The translations under genes and the position numbers were made by a program. DNA of 55,702 nt from Candidatus Fermentibacterota bacterium (GTDB lineage Bacteria; JAFGKV01): positions 1 to 55,702 of the forward strand of contig JAFGKV010000324.1 in NCBI GenBank assembly GCA_016928395.1, in the 5' to 3' direction. Below the pieces are notes generated by a model. That model did no database searches, was not told the DNA's origin, and worked only from the letters and a program-made list of their open reading frames with translations. Positions 53,867 through 55,702 of the stretch are shown one piece after another. Within the stretch, counting starts at the first letter, position 1, and each line of letters begins with the position of its first letter.

Positions 53867-54070
53867 TCAGGTGAGGGGCCTGAAGGTCTCCCTGACGAGA
53901 GAATGCCGGCGTCGACACGTCGCCCGCAGTTGGTCTAGAGGGCTGTAGCGCAGCCGACTTCCATACCGCTCCATATCCATGTCATCCATGAAGATCTTTC
54001 GCCGGTCCATCCCGCGGAAGATCAGAGGATGCAGCGCTCCCGGCGCGTCGATTCGTGATTGCCGTGGCAT
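53867..54070 (-). pseudogene. Truncated REP-associated tyrosine transposase (RAYT)
   Basis: The first ~40 residues (MPRQSRIDAPGALHPLIFRG then MDRRKIFMDDMDMERY) match the N-terminus of Y1/IS200-like REP-associated transposases, normally PRxxRxxxPGxxYHV..RG. The His-u-His catalytic motif and the tyrosine are not found. The following residues do not continue the family, so the gene is a remnant. It lies in a non-coding region with a REP-like hairpin and tandem repeats. Confidence 0.75.
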
Positions 54071-54246
54071 GCTGACAAGCGTATGCCTCGCTCTCTCGAT
54101 TCGCAGTTGGCATTTTACCAACGTGCATAGACTGCGTTACGCCGCGTGGCGCCTGGGTTGCCGCTTCACTGCTCAGTGATCATTCCCTTACTCGATAGTG
54201 CATGAATGCAATGCCTGCGTCCGTTCTAGGCCCGGTCAGCTCTCTG

Positions 54247-55230
54247 CTATCGGGTGGAGATTATCCTACCCAGGCGAACCGCCCCATCAGTCTTAAGCCA
54301 GCAGACATACGCGCCCGACGGAACCACGCGTCCCCGCGCATCTCTTCCGTCCCAGCGAGTGGTATGATGCCCTGCCGATGAGATCGTGGCGTTCTCAAGA
54401 ACTCGCACTGTGCGCCCCTGCAGATCGAGGATCTGAAGACACACACGGGTCTCGTTCGAAAGGAAGTAGCTGAGGCTGGTGGACTCGCCAAACGGATTGG
54501 GATAGCACTGGTAGAGCACATAGCTGGGTTCAGGCAACCCGGGCGGTGTCTCCTCCCCCGCGCTCACCGGCGATACCCACGCAAGCGCATTCTCCAACAG
54601 CTTCCCACCGTTGGCCGGATCGTCACCCCAGAAAGCGTAGTACCAGGCTTGTAGATGATTGAAGTACACGATCAAGCCTGATCCGAGCGAGTACGTGGCC
54701 GCAAAGGGCGTCTGATCGTCCCACTGCAAGAGCACATGCGCACCCGGTTTGAAGACGGGGCTCGTGGAATACCCCGCGAACGCGCACGCTGGGGAAACCC
54801 CCGTGCACACAGGATGGTCGAGATCAACAACCGTCGCGTTGGTTCTCCAATCCCACCCGGAGCAGCTCTCCACAGGATTCGACTCGGCGGTCAGGTTGAA
54901 GTCGCCTGCTTCCACGATCCCTTCAAGGATCAGAAGGCCGTTGCCGGCGTTCACGAAGTCGTCGACCACAGCATCAGGGATGTTCTCATCATCCGAGCCC
55001 CCACCCATGAGTACGAGGATGTCGTATCCCGCGAGAGTCGCCGGAAGGGAATCGGAACGTGTCACGGCATACCCAAGGCTCTCGACGAACTCCTCCATGG
55101 CATCAAGTGATGATCCCGGCGATAGCCCTATCCAGCCAGAAAACAGGACGCTCTGAGCCCCGGCACCCTCAGAGAAGACAAACCCCATGAGCACAAAGAG
55201 AATGAGTACACTCCACACGATTCTTCTCAT
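54247..55230 (-). CDS. Secreted protein with a ThuA/gasdermin-like amidotransferase fold and FlgD-like C-terminus
   Basis: A 327-residue exported protein. A signal peptide (WSVLILFVLMGFVFSEGAGA) is followed by a Rossmann-like domain (about 25-220) with DILVLMGGGSDDENIPDAV and NGLLILEGIVEAG, the layout of type 1 glutamine amidotransferase-like folds. No catalytic Cys nucleophile elbow is obvious. The tail (YQCYPNPFGESTSLSYFLSN, LQILDLQGRTVRVLENAT, VVPSGAYVCWLKTDG) is a T9SS/FlgD-type sorting domain. GGAGG lies upstream of the start; an ATG 6 nt earlier is possible. Confidence 0.75.
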   Translation of the reverse strand: MRRIVWSVLILFVLMGFVFSEGAGAQSVLFSGWIGLSPGSSLDAMEEFVESLGYAVTRSDSLPATLAGYDILVLMGGGSDDENIPDAVVDDFVNAGNGLLILEGIVEAGDFNLTAESNPVESCSGWDWRTNATVVDLDHPVCTGVSPACAFAGYSTSPVFKPGAHVLLQWDDQTPFAATYSLGSGLIVYFNHLQAWYYAFWGDDPANGGKLLENALAWVSPVSAGEETPPGLPEPSYVLYQCYPNPFGESTSLSYFLSNETRVCLQILDLQGRTVRVLENATISSAGHHTTRWDGRDARGRVVPSGAYVCWLKTDGAVRLGRIISTR

Positions 55231-55599
55231 CACCATCCCTCCTCCGGTTCTGGCATAGGCGATTGGCCCCGATCGAAGCCGAGACGACCCATGCCGAGCT
55301 GAAATTCGCCCTGACCTCACCGACATCGTGCAGTTATGCGACTAGACCTCCTTCCTCGGTCGCCGTTGGCTTCGGCACGTCCTTGACCGCAGCTCACAAC
55401 GAGTGCGGCAGTACCCTGGCCGAATGCTCGATCTGCATTCGCCCGTTCTTCACACCGCCGAGTAGCTGATCCGCACAACTCCTCTTGCTCTTCTTTGGCC
55501 GCTCTCTGTACTACCGAATGCCCGTCAAAGGAGAGGTTGTGTCCCAGATTGTGTGGCAAATGTGATTTCACTGGCGTGAACGAGGAGAAGAGTGTGGGT
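55231..55599. other. Non-coding region left of the transposase fragment
   Basis: No gene with family resemblance on either strand. It contains the start region of the secreted-protein gene, and its right end runs into the transposase frame, which stays open from about 55387 without recognisable transposase residues before about 55640. No clear terminal inverted repeat is seen. Confidence 0.35.
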
Positions 55600-55702
55600 A
55601 TGCACGCGAATGCGCAAGAGGCGGGGAGAGAGCCGGTGACAGTGGTGATGGACGCAGGGATCGCGACGGAGGAGAACCTGAGGAAGCTGCGGGGGAAGTA
55701 TC
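55600..55702 (+). CDS. Transposase fragment (IS1634/IS4-like DDE), cut by the right edge
   Basis: The last ~20 codons read VTVVMDAGIATEENLRKLRG, the segment around the second catalytic Asp of IS1634-type DDE transposases. The residues before it do not match the family, so the copy may be damaged or rearranged at its 5' side. The start shown (ATG) is arbitrary. The element continues beyond the window. Confidence 0.6.
   Translation, partial: MHANAQEAGREPVTVVMDAGIATEENLRKLRGKY

Overview
The window is a GC-rich stretch of bacterial chromosome. It is gene-dense, with many 4-nt stop/start overlaps. It has a standard rimP-nusA-infB-rbfA-truB-ribF-rpsO-pnp translation/RNA block. It also has several traits common in poorly cultured Gram-negative lineages of the FCB type (for example Eisenbacteria, Latescibacteria, Zixibacteria): secreted proteins ending in FlgD/T9SS-like beta-sandwich domains, a gingipain-type (C25) peptidase with CARDB repeats, a selenocysteine tRNA, a RAYT remnant with REP-like hairpins, and a phenylalanyl-tRNA synthetase of archaeal/eukaryotic type. 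The phylum is an inference; no 16S or other phylogenetic marker tree could be run.

Layout. 1-4.3 kb: a TtcA-like PP-loop protein and a membrane protein (- strand), a PHP-family histidinol-phosphatase (-), an SGNH hydrolase (+) and, 2 nt after it, selC (tRNA-Sec). 4.4-15.1 kb: the translation/RNA operon on the + strand, ending with an M16 metallopeptidase. 15.4-19.8 kb: a polytopic membrane protein and a two-gene HcnABC/proline-dehydrogenase-like flavoenzyme whose large subunit fuses a 2Fe-2S domain, an FAD/NAD module, a two-cluster ferredoxin and a BFD-type domain. 19.9-26.6 kb (-): the 1880-residue C25/CARDB/FlgD protein and a family 2 glycosyltransferase.

26.8-35.5 kb (-) is one tightly coupled run: degenerate SGNH protein, lipid-linked glycan flippase, family 9 glycosyltransferase, phosphoglycerate mutase, a Memo-AMMECR1 fusion, a DUF362 protein and the AmmeMemoRadiSam radical SAM enzyme. 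The last three carry export signals. This is the most intriguing system in the window. 35.6-43.6 kb: a PMT-type glycosyltransferase, hypA/hypB nickel chaperones, a lytic transglycosylase apparently embedded in a beta-barrel-like protein, a zinc-ribbon protein, a lipoprotein, a displaced L7Ae/YlxQ-like protein coupled to a GT4 glycosyltransferase, and a frameshifted choice-of-anchor-V-like secreted protein.

43.8-55.7 kb: a Tat-exported Rieske protein, an RRM RNA-binding protein with a clear promoter candidate and terminator, archaeal-type pheS-pheT preceded by a radical SAM/flavoprotein pair, a BACON/FlgD-like secreted protein, a YjbQ-family protein with mtnA, tRNA-Leu(UAG), a repeat-rich stretch with a broken RAYT, another FlgD-tailed secreted protein, and a transposase fragment cut by the right edge.

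Together the genes describe core translation and RNA turnover, interleaved with envelope glycan synthesis and secreted surface proteins. Two genes, truB and the ttcA-like gene, appear to need CTG start codons. The IF-2 gene has an unusual SKMD in place of its NKxD guanine-specificity motif.
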